A DNA stretch of 64,000 nt from Proteles cristata cristata. Taxonomy: Eukaryota > Chordata > Mammalia > Carnivora > Hyaenidae. Under the pieces are notes generated by a model. That model was not told the origin of the DNA, made no database searches, and was given only the letters and a program-made list of their open reading frames with translations. A program made the translations under genes and the position numbers. Of the stretch, positions 45,846 to 56,284 are shown piece by piece; the stretch's first letter is position 1, and each line of letters starts with the position of its first letter. The DNA lies in contig JAESUZ010001519.1 of the NCBI GenBank assembly GCA_017311185.1, forward strand, positions 1 through 64,000, read 5' to 3'.

Positions 45846-46445
45846 CCAAAATTCTTTATTTTAAAGAAAATACTCTATTAAAATATTTCATGCTATTACA
45901 TAACTCATATTTTAAAAAGAAAGATGTTAGTTACTAGGGACGCTAAATTATATAGAATATATTTCAAATATTTCATAGTTTAGGTTGATATTTTCTTCTA
46001 TTTTCCAAAGACCAAAAGTCAATTTTTAGATGTGCTAAAAGCAAAATGACTAAAAAAGTACTAATTGGAAATTATTTAGAGATGTCCATCAAAAACAAAA
46101 CAAACAAAAAGTCTAAACAAGTATCAACCCCACTCTGGACACAAAAAAACCCCACCATTCCTGCCTCTCTTCCTACTAATACCAAAATGTAATTATCACT
46201 TCATCAACTTATGAAAAAATGTACTATTTCATTCTTTTTATCTGTGGGACCAGTATGTTTACAAACTATTAGTATTGTCGCTACTATATTCAAAGTTATA
46301 AATATTGTACAGTTATTATAAATAGCCGCAAGAGATCTCTCCAAATCCTATACAAAAGATTATTTAACCACTGACCACAGTGCAGTCCACTGAAATAGGG
46401 TTTGATTCTCTGCACACTCATTCCAAGAATGTGACCTTGGGTTAG
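45846..46445. other. Unique AT-rich DNA
   Basis: Nothing recognised. Confidence 0.4.
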
Positions 46446-46454
46446 AAATGTATT

Positions 46455-46640
46455 TGGGGCACCTGGATGGCTCAGTCTGTTGAATGTCTGACTCTTGATT
46501 TCAGCTCAGGTCATGATCTCACGGTTAGTGAGATCGAGCCCTGCATCAGGCTCTGCTCCATCTCTCACTGTCCCTTCCCTACTTGTGCTCTCTGTCTCTC
46601 TAAAAATAAATAAAAAGCATTTAAAAATATTTTTAAAAAT
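46455..46640 (+). mobile_element. CAN SINE (shortened)
   Basis: Head GGGGCACCTGGATGGCTCAG to AATAAATAAAAAGC. The GACAGCTCAGAGCC centre is deleted, joining GGCTCTG directly to CTCCATCTC. Short target repeat AAATGTATT. Confidence 0.9.
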
Positions 46641-46854
46641 GTATTCTAAGTGTGTATTATGCCACACTTTTTTTTTCAGGGCTGCCTCCTTACATCTTTA
46701 TTGCTAAGGGATCAAGGACTTAAAATATATTTGATTATTTCTAAAATACCATTGAGAAAACAGTCCTGCTACCATCTAATAAAATGCATAGAAAAATGTA
46801 ATTAATGTCAGCTTACAAGCTCAATTTTACAATGCTTGTACACCTAATCATTGG

Positions 46855-47262
46855 TCTTAATTTTATTTTTTTACTTTTTTTAAACATTTTTCTTTAATTT
46901 AAATTTTAGTTAGTTAACATACAGTGCAATATTGGTTTCAGGAGTAAAATTCAGTGACTCACCACTTCCATATGACACCCAGTGCTCATTCCAACAAGTG
47001 CCCCACTTAAGGCCCATCACCCATCTGGTCCATCCTCCACCCACCTCCCTCCATCAACCCTCAGTTTGTTCTCTATCATTAAGAGCCTCTTGTAGTTTGT
47101 TTCCCTCTCTCCTCTTCCCTCCCCTCACCCCATATGTTCATCTGTTTTGCTTCTTAAATTCCACCCATGAGCAAAATCATACGGTATTTGTCTTTCTCTG
47201 ATTGACTTATTTTGCTTAGCATACTACACTCGAGCTCCATCGATGTCACCGCAATTATGCTG
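46855..47262 (-). mobile_element. L1 3' end, older carnivore type
   Basis: Read in reverse: ORF2 terminal codons (near 47,180-47,262), then the 3' UTR with TTGATGGAGGGAGG and the GCACTGTATGTTAAC end, then an A-rich tail (T-rich on the plus strand at 46,860-46,905). It resembles the 42.3-kb type rather than the left-edge type. Confidence 0.9.
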
Positions 47263-48255
47263 CACTTTAAAAGGTACAAAGATCTGAGGAGAAAAAAAAA
47301 TGCTAATCTGAGGGTAATCAAATCAGGTAACAAATGATTATGGTGTAAGGTTTTGAGGAAATCACACTCCCCACATTTGCTTCATTGTGCATTTTCTTAG
47401 AGAGTTTGTTATCTTATGAATCATACCAATATGGATCTTTATGATGTTTATTTTACTCTGAATGAAAAAATATGCAGTAAATTGAGGACTATAGGATATG
47501 AGCTACAATTTCGCTGAGAGCAGATGAATGTGCAGAAGGAGAAGACTTTCCAGGGTAGGAAGATTCTAAGGCTGGGTCTACAGAAGGGCTCTGGGTATCG
47601 TGTGCCAGAATGAACAGAAAAGACAAGAATGAGCAAAATGCATGCTCTATACCTGCCTACAGTGCGTTTGAGGTGCAGTCACAGGAATGCTTCAAGTAAA
47701 TAAAAGGGTGTAAGGGGTGGGGAGGAGAGAGAATGATAGGAGTCCAGTCACCTTAAGGGCAAAGCAAAAATTGTGAACACAGCCTAGGATAAACAGAGAA
47801 CCCAGAAGAGCACGCACACACTGACAGAGCAGGCAAGTTTCAGAAGTTGAAGGTCTTTGTAAGAAGGGAGTGGTGAGTTGGGAATTCAGGGGCAGTGTAG
47901 AAGGTTAGACAGATATGGAACCGAGAGACAGAAAAGGACTGAGCGTAATTGGAGATCTCAGAGGCTGAGGAGTGTCCTGAAAGACTGCAGTCCAAAGGGT
48001 GGTCATTCTGTTCTGGCAATAGGAAACACACACAGCAAAGTCCACAGAGCCTGGGAAACTGAGCAACTTGTAAGGCCTGAAGAATTAATAAAGCTGATGC
48101 TGAAAAAACTAAAGATACAGGGGAAGCACAGATTCTGACCAAATGCTGCAATTATGGTATAAGGGACCACCTGGTGAGTTCGTTCTTACTGAAGACTCAT
48201 TTTGGGCTTGTTGAAAATCAGCACATTCATACATAAATTTTATGTAAATTGCATA
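47263..48255. other. Unique DNA
   Basis: No gene recognised. Opposed frames of 86-103 codons at 47840-48151 arise in purine-rich DNA and have no domain. Confidence 0.4.
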
Positions 48256-48259
48256 TTTT

Positions 48260-48475
48260 AAAATGTTTCTTTTTTTATTGGGACAGAGAGAGAGGGAGAG
48301 CGTACATGCAAGCAGGGGAGGGGCAGAGGGAGAGAGAGAGAGAGAAAGAATCCCTAGTAGGCTCCACACTGTCAGTGCAGGGCCTGATGGAGACCTCAGT
48401 CTCACCAACTGTGAGATCATGACCTGAGCTGAAATCGAGTCAGATGCGTAACTGACTGAGCCACCCAGGTCCTCA
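48260..48475 (-). mobile_element. CAN SINE (older, diverged)
   Basis: From GTTTCTTTTTTTATTGGGAC to GAGCCACCCAGGTCCTC. The tail region is altered (TATTGGGACAGAG). Target repeat unclear. Confidence 0.88.
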
Positions 48476-48535
48476 TAAAATGCATTTTAAAGCAATCAGG
48501 TCAACGGATCAAGATTTTTCCAAAAACAACTAAAT

Positions 48536-48765
48536 GGGGGTGTCTTGGTGGCTCAGTCAGTTAAGCATTTACGACTTTGGCTCAGGTCATGATCTCGCAC
48601 TCTGTGAGTTCGAGCCCCACATCGGGCTCTTTACTGACAGCTCAGAGCCTGGAGCCTGCTTTGGATTCTGTGTCTCCCTCTCTCTCTACTCCTCCCCTGC
48701 TCATGCCCTGTCTTTCTCTCTCTCTCTCTCTCAAAAATAAATAAACATTAAGAAAATTAAAAAAA
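48536..48765 (+). mobile_element. CAN SINE (older type)
   Basis: GGGGGTGTCTTGGTGGCTCAG head, complete body, (TC)n expansion and AATAAATAAACATTAAG tail. Confidence 0.93.
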
Positions 48766-49440
48766 AAACACACCAAATGACATCAGGCCAGGGATGTACA
48801 ATTAACATATCACCCCTTTTTCTCCTAGGAGATGCTCTCAGGTTACAGTGACGGTCTCCAGTCCATCTGGCAGGGACACACACTGAGACACGGACAGCCA
48901 CGAATAGGAAAGAGCTCCCTGAGCACCTTAGTCCCAGCCAGCCTTGCCATGTATACCTGTTATGGTTGCAAATGACTTTGATAAGCCAAATTGCCCAAAT
49001 CTCACTTCCAGTTTTCAGGTGCAGTCTCTTAAGTACTCCCAATGCCATATTTCTGTGTTATCCAAGGGTTATAAAATAATGAGTAGGCAACCTGCATGTA
49101 CAGTCACATTGTAATTACATTTTAATGACCACCGTGTGGAAGTGGACCATCATTTATCTTCTGTACCACATGGCCTGGGGAACAGAGTGTAGCTGGCCTG
49201 GCTGAGATCTATCACCACGGGTTTAAAGGAAACAGGAAGGCCTAGAGGGAGGAACTGAGGTCATCTGAGCTCTGACAGAATTTGATCTTAGCAATAAAGA
49301 ACTATTGTTGAGTTTCTGGTCAGGCAATTTAAGGGAGCCATTAGATCTTGAACTCTGCAAGATTACAAATTATTTCTATAGGACTAAGCCTAAGTAGACA
49401 GACATTGTCAAGGTAAAACAGACAGGCTTTATTTTAAAAA
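48766..49440. other. Unique DNA
   Basis: No gene recognised. The minus-strand frame 48731-49048 has no features. If the exon at 49489-49641 is real, this is sequence downstream of its gene. Confidence 0.4.
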
Positions 49441-49459
49441 AAAAGTCTTGCATCAATTT

Positions 49460-49465
49460 CTTTAT
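49460..49465 (-). promoter_or_regulatory. Candidate poly(A) signal
   Basis: AATAAA on the minus strand (TTTATT on plus), followed after 15-20 bases by a run of nine T residues. It would give the candidate terminal exon an unusually short 3' UTR of roughly 45 bases. Confidence 0.35.
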
Positions 49466-49488
49466 TCAGCACTAACGTTACGTTTGCA

Positions 49489-49641
49489 TCACTGCGTCTT
49501 ATCTCCGACTCCTTCCTCGTCATCATTTTTATCAGTGTCTTTTGATGGAGGTGGAAAACACACAGAAAATTCTATCATATGATGCAGACCAGTTAAAAAA
49601 ATGTACTGAGCAAGAGTCAAAATGCAAAACAAAACAAATAC
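49489..49641 (-). CDS. Candidate 3'-terminal exon of an unidentified membrane protein
   Basis: On the minus strand a 153-base segment is open from a good 3' splice acceptor (AG at 49642-49643 after CTCATTGTTTTGCCCTATAG) to a TGA at 49489-49491. It encodes 50 residues: a hydrophobic helix VFVLFCILTLAQYIFLTGL, then HHMIEF, a FPPPS turn and an acidic-polar tail KDTDKNDDEEGVGDKTQ. AATAAA follows about 25 bases after the stop (near 49460-49465), and a T-run (minus strand, about 49436-49444) lies where a U-rich downstream poly(A) element would be. A single transmembrane segment with a charged cytosolic tail is the natural reading. I do not recognise the protein. A chance 50-codon frame is possible, so the case rests on the combination of acceptor, stop, poly(A) signal and composition. 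Confidence 0.38.
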   Translation of the reverse strand, partial: VFVLFCILTLAQYIFLTGLHHMIEFSVCFPPPSKDTDKNDDEEGVGDKTQ

Positions 49642-49643
49642 CT

Positions 49644-50011
49644 ATAGGGCAAAACAATGAGCTTAATAGAACAGAATATTTAATTGGCAAGGAAATAACA
49701 TGTTGGTGCTAACTACGTCACCTACGGTCTTGATCACACCACAGCTGCCCTCGTAAGGGGTCTCCCTCCAGCCACCTGGCCATCAGCTGTGTTTTGTCCA
49801 ATGTAATACACTAGTTTGTATGCAGAGGATTTAAAGTTGGCCACTTGTTCCACATACCCTACCCACAGATCATCCCACGAGTTATGGGGAAAAAACAAGG
49901 AACAGAATCAGATCATAATTCTTTCTGGAATATACAAAAATCACATGACAATTCTAAGAAGAGCTAAAGTTGAAGGAAAGGAGCCATGCAAAAGAAGAAA
50001 TCCTGTTCTTT
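49644..50011. other. Unique DNA, possible intron
   Basis: No repeat recognised. If the exon pair is real, 49,642-50,819 is one intron of about 1.2 kb that contains the SINE at 50,012. Confidence 0.35.
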
Positions 50012-50219
50012 GAGGGGCACCTGGATGGTTCTGTCGTCTAAGCACCCGACTTTAGCTCAGGTCATGATCTCACGGTTTGTGGGTTCGAGCCCTGCATCAG
50101 GCTCTGTGCTGACAGCTAGCTCAGAGCTGGAGCCTGTTTCAGATTATGTCTCCCTCTCTCACTTGCGCTGTTTCTCTCCCTCTCTCAAAAATAAACATTT
50201 AAAAAGTTTTTTTAAAAAA
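50012..50219 (+). mobile_element. CAN SINE (older type)
   Basis: GAGGGGCACCTGGATGG head, GACAGCTAGCTCAGAGC centre with a 4-bp duplication, AAAAATAAACATTT tail. Flanked by AAAAGAAGAAAT and AGAAGAAGAAAT. Confidence 0.93.
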
Positions 50220-50819
50220 AGAAGAAGAAATGGTAATCTTAGAAAAGAAGCAGCTGCGAAGTAGATAGAGATGAAGAGAGTGACAGAAAAGCAGTCAGGG
50301 GACAAAGACAGCCATGTGCTGGTAACCGGTTAACGGGCAGGGCCGGGAAGAGATCTCTGATTTGCAGCATTTGACAAGTGGTTCATTTCCATGGTGCAAA
50401 CACTCCCAGTCTGGACAAGTGAAAGCTCCCAGCATGAAGCCACTGAATGTGAACTTGGGAAGAAACGCCGCAGCAGCCCCCACCATGCCTCGGGGAAGGG
50501 GGAGTCCGGGAATTCCTGCCACGGAGCTCCTCAGACTTCTTGAATCTGTTTCCAGGCTCCATGAGGTTTTGCCTGACTGTCTTTACTCTTTGGGTACTGC
50601 CATTAAATTACGATCTCTCTCATTAACCCAAGTGAGTCCATACACAATAGAATTTTAAAAGTCCCTTGAAAAAAAATTTAACTCCAAAACAAAAAATAAA
50701 TAAATAAAACAAAAAATAAAGGAAGCCCATGATGTGGAAGATTTCAGCAGCAGAAGCTAAAAACATTTAGGCGCTTTAGACTGGAGAATGCTGTCATGAA
50801 TTCTCCATCTCTGTTTTAC
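50220..50819. other. Unique DNA, possible intron
   Basis: No repeat apart from an A-rich (AAATAAAT) run near 50,693-50,720. Opposed frames at 50295-50658 show no domain. Confidence 0.35.
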
Positions 50820-50916
50820 CTGCAGACGCTCAATTTCCAACTTCCTTAATTCGTTTACCTTTTTGATATTAATGGAAATGACAAAAGTGGCAAAAGTGTC
50901 TTTGGCTCTGCTCTTG
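50820..50916 (-). CDS. Candidate internal exon preceding 49489-49641
   Basis: Minus strand: an acceptor-like GCTGCTGTTCTTTCCCAG ends at 50917, then 97 open bases, then CAG/GTAAAAC as a donor (GT at 50818-50819). The frame reads AAG onward as KSRAKDTFATFVISINIKK and then VNELRKLEIERLQ, an amphipathic, charged helix. It ends in phase 0, and the candidate terminal exon begins in phase 0, so the two would join in frame. Splice-like strings of this quality arise by chance, and I found no further upstream exon in the right phase. Confidence 0.22.
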
Positions 50917-51039
50917 CTGGGAAAGAACAGCAGCCACGAGGTCCTCCGTGCTGGTGCCTCCATGAGGAACTGGGACCTGGGGGCGGGCGGGCCAGGGCCC
51001 GGCTCTAGCCTCCTGTGTCTCTGCGGTCACACCGAGGAT

Positions 51040-51215
51040 CTCAGGTCACCCCAGGCCAGCAGCAGCGTCACTGGGAACTCTGGGGACTCCCCTTCCCTTC
51101 CACACACCTACTAACTCGGCAGCTCCGGGCATGGAGCCCGATGGCGCCTGCCCTTCACAAGGCCTCCAGGAGACTCCGATGCACATTTAAGTTTGAGAAC
51201 CTTTGCTCTAACACC
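51040..51215 (+). mobile_element. MER5-like hAT DNA transposon fragment
   Basis: AGCAGCAGCGTCACTGGGAA, CTCTGGGGACTCCCC, CCTCCAGGAGACTCCGATGC, CACATTTAAGTTTGAGAACC and TTTGCTCTAACACC in this order fit a MER5A-type non-autonomous hAT element. Its terminal repeats are near-palindromic, so the strand is uncertain. Confidence 0.65.
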
Positions 51216-51667
51216 TTGCGGCCTTCAATAGGCAACTTCGCATCACACCCTCCTGGGGTGGGGAACGCGAACTTGGGAGAAGACTTCTCGTTCTGGCGCC
51301 CTGACAGCCACCTCAGAGAGTCTGCAACAGGGACCACTTACTTCTACAGAATAATTGCTGTTATTAACAGTAGTAATTCCAATTCCACTGGCTTTCTGCT
51401 TGCTCACGTCTGCCTAATACACAGCCCTCACAGCCCTCCCCTCCCTCAGGGTCTCTCCCCACGTCTGGAAGTCTTGGAGGGTCTCATGTAAGTTTCTGAG
51501 AAGCACCCAACACCCAAGTGCTGGTACTGCATCCCCTTGGCTACGTCCACTGGCCCTGAAGCCACTTAGAAGATGCATGAGAGCTGCGGAACTTCCCAGT
51601 CACAGGGCCTGGAAAAGAGGCCGGAACCTTCCTCCTGAAGTTACGGTTTAGAAGTAGATGCACTGTC

Positions 51668-51887
51668 CGTATAGGAGGATTAGGAGGAACTTAACAGAGG
51701 ACCATGGGGGAGAAGGGGGCAAATAGTGGGGGAAAGAGAGGGAGGCAAACCATGAGAGACTCTTGAATGATGAGAATAAACTGAGGGCTCATGGGTGTGG
51801 GGGGAGGGGGGAGATGGGCATGGAGGAGGGCACTTGTGGGGATGAGCACTGGGTGTTATATGGAAACAAACCTGACAATAAACTATG
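51668..51887 (+). mobile_element. 5'-truncated L1 (3' UTR only), joined to (GGA)n
   Basis: Same young 3' UTR as at 1670-1890: ATAGGAGGATTAGGAGGAAC, GAGAGACTCTTGAATGATG, GCACTTGTGGGGATGAGC, CTGACAATAAACTATG. Instead of an A-tail it runs straight into (GGA)n. Weak flanking repeat: ATGCACTG before (about 51,658) and GTGCACTG after the GGA array. Confidence 0.93.
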
Positions 51888-51923
51888 GGAGGAGGAGGAG
51901 GAGGAGGAGGAGGAGGAGGAGGA
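51888..51923. repeat. (GGA)12 microsatellite
   Basis: Thirty-six bases of GGA repeat immediately after the L1 3' end. Purine-only and G-rich. Confidence 0.97.
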
Positions 51924-51925
51924 GG

Positions 51926-53240
51926 TGGTGCACTGGCTTTGTGCTGTTTACCGCAGATCAAAAGAAACGGGGGTGTTGAGAGGGTGCCTCCATGCACACT
52001 TCCCACGAGATTCAAGATGTCGATTGTTTTCTATGATTCTGCAAGTGTCTGGAGAGCTGACAGGGATGTTCAGGAGAGGGGACTATAGCTGCCCCCCCAC
52101 CCTGTTCCCAGTCAGCTCCTGATGGCTGGGGAGTCTACGAGGTTATCCGACCTGCCGAAATGTGCACACTCTGTAAGGAGGGCTTACAAAGTGAAGAAAT
52201 ACCAAAAACAATCACTGTAGTCAGCAAATCTAGCGGCAGTGCTGGCGCGGGGTGGGGGTGGGGAGGGCGGTGGAATCTGAGGCGCCTGGTAAACCCCCTC
52301 TAGGAGATAAACAGTGTTGGAGAGTGAGGTTAGTTTCCTACGTCACCACGGTCACCATAAAAGGCCAAGCAATATTTTAATTTTCAACAGAAGATCATGA
52401 AAAGGGTGGATGGGCCCATCCGGCTGTTTTGTCCTTTTTGCAGAGTAATTATTTCAGCTTCCTCGAATGTGAACTTTGCTCAGAGGCAGCAGAGGCGAAG
52501 ACACTGAAGGGAAAAGGGGTGTATACGTTCGTACCTCCGCCCCGTGCACGGATCGCTCGTCCAAGGAATTGTTTCCTAGCAGGATTCTTGCACACAGTTG
52601 TGACACCGAGGCTTCTCTCTTCAGGAAGCAACTTTATTTGGGCCGGCTCGGCTCAGTTGGGTGGTACCTGAAGAACCGAGGCCCGAACGCCATGTGGCGT
52701 AGTGTTTTATATATTTTCTACTTCTTCCTCTCCCAGGTGTGGTAACACACAAACACACAGTCTGATTAAGTGGTCTCATGTGACAAGGTCGTGAGGGCTG
52801 TTGTCCCCTACGTGTACACGTACAGCCAGGTCACCTTGAGGGCTTTTTCTCTCTCCTTAGGGAAGATACCCAACCACAGTTAACCACAGCTTCCCTATCA
52901 ATTCAGCCAGAGTAGAATACACTTACCTTGGGCGTATTTATCCATGTTATAGGGACTATAATAAAACGGCATAAGAATTTATTTTAACTTTAATTCTAAT
53001 CAAAACTATTTACACAGAAACTGATACGGTGACAATTCCTAAAAATTAGGAAACTTTGGAGATACGAAATAAATTTCATATATGTGCCATGAATAATATT
53101 AAATTTATTATTATAAAAATAAATTTCATATATTAAGAGAACTATCATACCCAGAAAAATATAAGTAGGCAAAATATAACTGATCCTGTTGAAATTTAGC
53201 CAGATGACTATAGTTTATCTCAGTATCTTTTCAGCACCAG
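51926..53240. other. Unique DNA, partly GC-rich
   Basis: No gene recognised. 52,230-52,290 is G-rich and 52,520-52,700 has scattered CpGs. A tiny minus-strand splice-bounded segment near 52,925-52,953 (CCCAAG/GTAAGTG donor, TTTTATTATAG acceptor) is noted but unproven. Confidence 0.4.
52249..52267 (+). other. Predicted G-quadruplex motif
   Basis: G4-T-G5-T-G4-A-G3, single-base loops, in non-repeat DNA. Confidence 0.7.
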
Positions 53241-53257
53241 TATCAAGGAAGTTTTTA

Positions 53258-53474
53258 TTTTTATTTTTATTTTTTAATTTATTTCTAGGAGAGAGAGAGA
53301 GAGACAGCGTGAGCAGGGGAGGGTCAAGAGAGAGGGAGTCACAGACTGAAACCGGCTCCAGGCTCTGAGCTGGCAGTCAGCACAGAGCCGACGCGGGGCT
53401 CGAACCCACGAACCGCGAGATCATGACCTAAGCGAAAGTCGGACGCTTAACCGACTAAGCCACCCAGGTGCCCC
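53258..53474 (-). mobile_element. CAN SINE, young CTTAG subfamily
   Basis: Near-consensus copy. Perfect 16-bp target duplication ATCAAGGAAGTTTTTA at 53242-53257 and 53475-53490. Confidence 0.97.
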
Positions 53475-53490
53475 ATCAAGGAAGTTTTTA

Positions 53491-53848
53491 AAATTGAATC
53501 TCAAAAAGGCAATTTAACAGCCTAGCTTCTACCCAATGAATAGCTAAAAGAAGTTCAGCCTTTATTAGTGTACAATATAACATAGAGAAAGTCTTGTACA
53601 GCATTCTGTATCTTGTAGGTAAAAGAGCTACAGCGTAGACTGTAGGAAAGCTTCTCACTGAAAATTGCACTTGGCACTTTGAGAATATTGTCACCTCATG
53701 CTTCCCTTTGCTTCCAAGATAGAGCATATAAAAACACGGGCAGGAATGGAGGGAAGCCTTCTTTGGCCTCTGGTAGTCTCTAAGGCAAACATCAACATCG
53801 AGTCATAAACAGCAATATCCCAGTATTTAGAAAGAACAGCTCCCTTCG
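53491..53848. other. Unique DNA
   Basis: The minus-strand frame 53488-53727 (79 codons) has no recognised features and overlaps the SINE target repeat. Confidence 0.35.
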
Positions 53849-53849
53849 G

Positions 53850-53972
53850 TATTTTTTAAAAGATTTTTTAACAGCGATCTCGACACCCAACATGGGACTC
53901 GAACCTACAATCCCAAGATTAAGAGTCACATGCACTCCCAACTGAGACAGCCAGATGCCAGCCAGATGTCCC
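53850..53972 (-). mobile_element. Old tRNA-Lys SINE (short form)
   Basis: AACATGGGACTCGAACCTAC and AAGATTAAGAGTCACATGC, then CAACTGAGACAGCCAGATG, are the reverse complement of the short carnivore-wide SINE. GCCAGATG is duplicated at the end. Confidence 0.8.
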
Positions 53973-54955
53973 AGCTCCCTTAATTTTTGCCAAAGCTTAT
54001 GTTAAAATGCTATCACCATGGACATTGCCATAATAGACACAGATTTTAAAAAATCAAATTCTAGAATCTGACGAGAAGCTATTAGAAAAAAATTTCTTTT
54101 CAGTCACAAGTTAATATTTATTTTTAAAATTGCAATGAACTCCTTTTTTGCGTTTGCGTTTTGATTTGTCCTTGAGTAAAGAAAGGGCATATTCAGACCA
54201 GAATCCGTGAAATTCAAACACTCTTAGAATAAAGTTGTATTTTTCTAGTTGGTAACAAAAACTAAGTATCTTTTGCTTAAACTGTGGCTAATGCCATGGT
54301 ACCTCAGGGTATGAGACTTTTTTTTTTTTAACACCAAAAGGGGAAGAAAGTAAGTTGATACACAGTTCAGCTGCTGTCTTTCCTGTCTGAAAGCTCAGAG
54401 AAACAAAGGTAACATTGTCATTGTTTTATGATTTTAACTCTGCTGGAAAGCTTCTCTAGTAAGTTTCAACTGCAGGGGATGCATTTGATGAAAATCTTAA
54501 AAGCAACCGAGTGGTATAAACTGTTGACTTTTATCCTTCCCTATCATGAGTTGCTTATTCTTTGAAGGATCTTTACCTGGGACGCTTTTAACCGCCATTG
54601 TCATGTGAAGCCTCTTGGATCCAGAGATAAAACAAAATTAACTTTTCAAGGACACGGTGGTCTGGAAAGAGGAAAGTTATTTAGGAACTGCAGATACATT
54701 TAAAAATCTAATCAGGTCCCATACTGAACTTAAGTTTTGTGAACAGCCCCCTTCCTCCCTTATATCTATAGGGACGGTATGTGAAACTACAGAAAAAGAA
54801 AAAAGTCTCACATATCCTCACAAAACAGACCACCCACACCACTTCTTCCTTGGATTAGTTCTCTATCCATTTTCACATCAGTGAGTGTGCAACTTAATCG
54901 ATTCTAAAAGCCAGGTATAGGTACTACCTATTTTCTAAGAATTTCTTAAGCTTTA
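53973..54955. other. Unique DNA
   Basis: No gene recognised. A good donor-like string on the minus strand (CCCAG/GTAAAG at 54571-54577) follows a short frame starting ATGGCGG; see the rejected list. Confidence 0.4.
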
Positions 54956-54959
54956 AAAT

Positions 54960-55199
54960 TTTTTTTTATTTTTTTTAAAAAATTTTTAAATTGTTTTAAA
55001 TTTATTTTTAGGAAAGAGAGAGAGACAGCGTGAGCAGGGGAGGGTCAGAGAGAGAGGGAGACACAAACTCTGAAATAGGCTCCAGGCTCTGAGCTGGCAG
55101 TCAGCACAGAGCCCGACGCGGGGCCCGAACCCACGAACTGTGAGATCATGACCTAAGCGAAAGTCGGACGCTTAACCGACTAAGCCACCCAGGCGCCCC
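54960..55199 (-). mobile_element. CAN SINE, young CTTAG subfamily, inserted in an older SINE tail
   Basis: Near-consensus copy. It ends exactly at the A-rich tail (T-rich on plus) of the SINE at 55200, so it inserted into that tail. Confidence 0.95.
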
Positions 55200-55395
55200 T
55201 ATTTTTTATTTTTGAAAGAGACACAGACAGAGTGTGAGTGGGGGAGGGTTACAGAGAGAGAGGGAGACACAGAATCTGAAGCAGACTCCAAGCTGTCAGC
55301 AGAGAGCCCGCTGCGGAGCCTGAACTCACAGCCCACAAGATCACCACCTGAGCAGAAGTCAGAAGCTCAACCGGCTGAGCTACCCAGGTGCCCCC
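55200..55395 (-). mobile_element. CAN SINE (older type), host of the insertion to its left
   Basis: TTTTTTATTTTTGAAAGAGAC tail remnant, then GAATCTGAAGCAGACTCC, and head GAGCTACCCAGGTGCCCCC. Confidence 0.92.
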
Positions 55396-56280
55396 TCCCC
55401 TTAAGTTTAGGCGTTTTATGCTGTGCTGTGCAAATCATGGTATAGCTATGATTTTCATCTCGGTGGATATAAATTTCCCCTCGAAAGAAAGAATTTCTTC
55501 TTTTCAAAAACTTGTTTTACAGCTAGCATTACTCAACATTCACTTGTGGTATAAAACCCACGGAGAAGTAGTCTCTTCAATCAACAATTTGAGATTGTTA
55601 GTAACAGGTAGCCAACGTGGCATAACCCTGGCGTCTTCATATACCTGTAATCAGACCTACGTGTGTGAGTCTTCGCATGTGAATCACGGATGAGAGACTG
55701 AGGAGACCCAGGCTGTCATTCTCCTTACGGCAGATAGAACTATTAACGTCTGGAGAAGAACGTTAGTAACAATAAAAAGGTTTAATATAAATACAGAGCC
55801 AAGAGTAAGGCAAGAAGTTAGCCTCCTTCATGCATTTATTCAACCTATAATTATAAAGTGTCTACTCTGTAAAACGCTTCCTGATTACATCCATCGCGTA
55901 ACTTTTTCCATTCCATCTCATTCTGTCCCTTCAAGTTGACTAGTACATTATTTTTTAATCAAATCTTAACCCTTTAACTTACTACTGAGGTGCCTTAATG
56001 GACTACTAATGGAGTCTTAACCGTTCTTCATCCTTGTAATTCCTTGAATATTAGCAGAGATGGAATGAAAGTTATTCAGTCCTGAGCCCTAACTTACACC
56101 ATTTCTATCACTTCATATTACTGACTGGTGTGAGGGCCTCATGGGCACCTGTGTCTGAGCCCAGCTCCCATGCTCTGCTCCCCTTCCCAGAGCATTTTCA
56201 AACAAGAAGGCAAATATTTCTGGGCCACATGAATCAGATTATAAATGTCAAAAGGTTTCAATGAGAGGCTCAGTGAAAAA
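55396..56280. other. Unique DNA
   Basis: No gene recognised. 55,840-56,120 has weak L2-like wording (TTCATGCATTTATTCAACC) that I cannot confirm. Confidence 0.4.
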
Positions 56281-56284
56281 GAAA

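Noticed and set aside
51015..51491. 158-codon plus-strand frame
   Set aside because: It overlaps a MER5-like transposon fragment and GC-rich unique DNA; the peptide has no family features and looks like chance in GC-rich sequence.
51680..52122. Opposed frames with poly-Pro, poly-Glu or poly-Gly runs
   Set aside because: They are translations of the (GGA)n microsatellite and the L1 3' UTR.
54550..54620. Minus-strand ATGGCGG with a strong donor (CCCAG/GTAAAG)
   Set aside because: It would be a first coding exon, but its end phase does not fit the candidate exon at 50820-50916 and there is no promoter-like sequence upstream.
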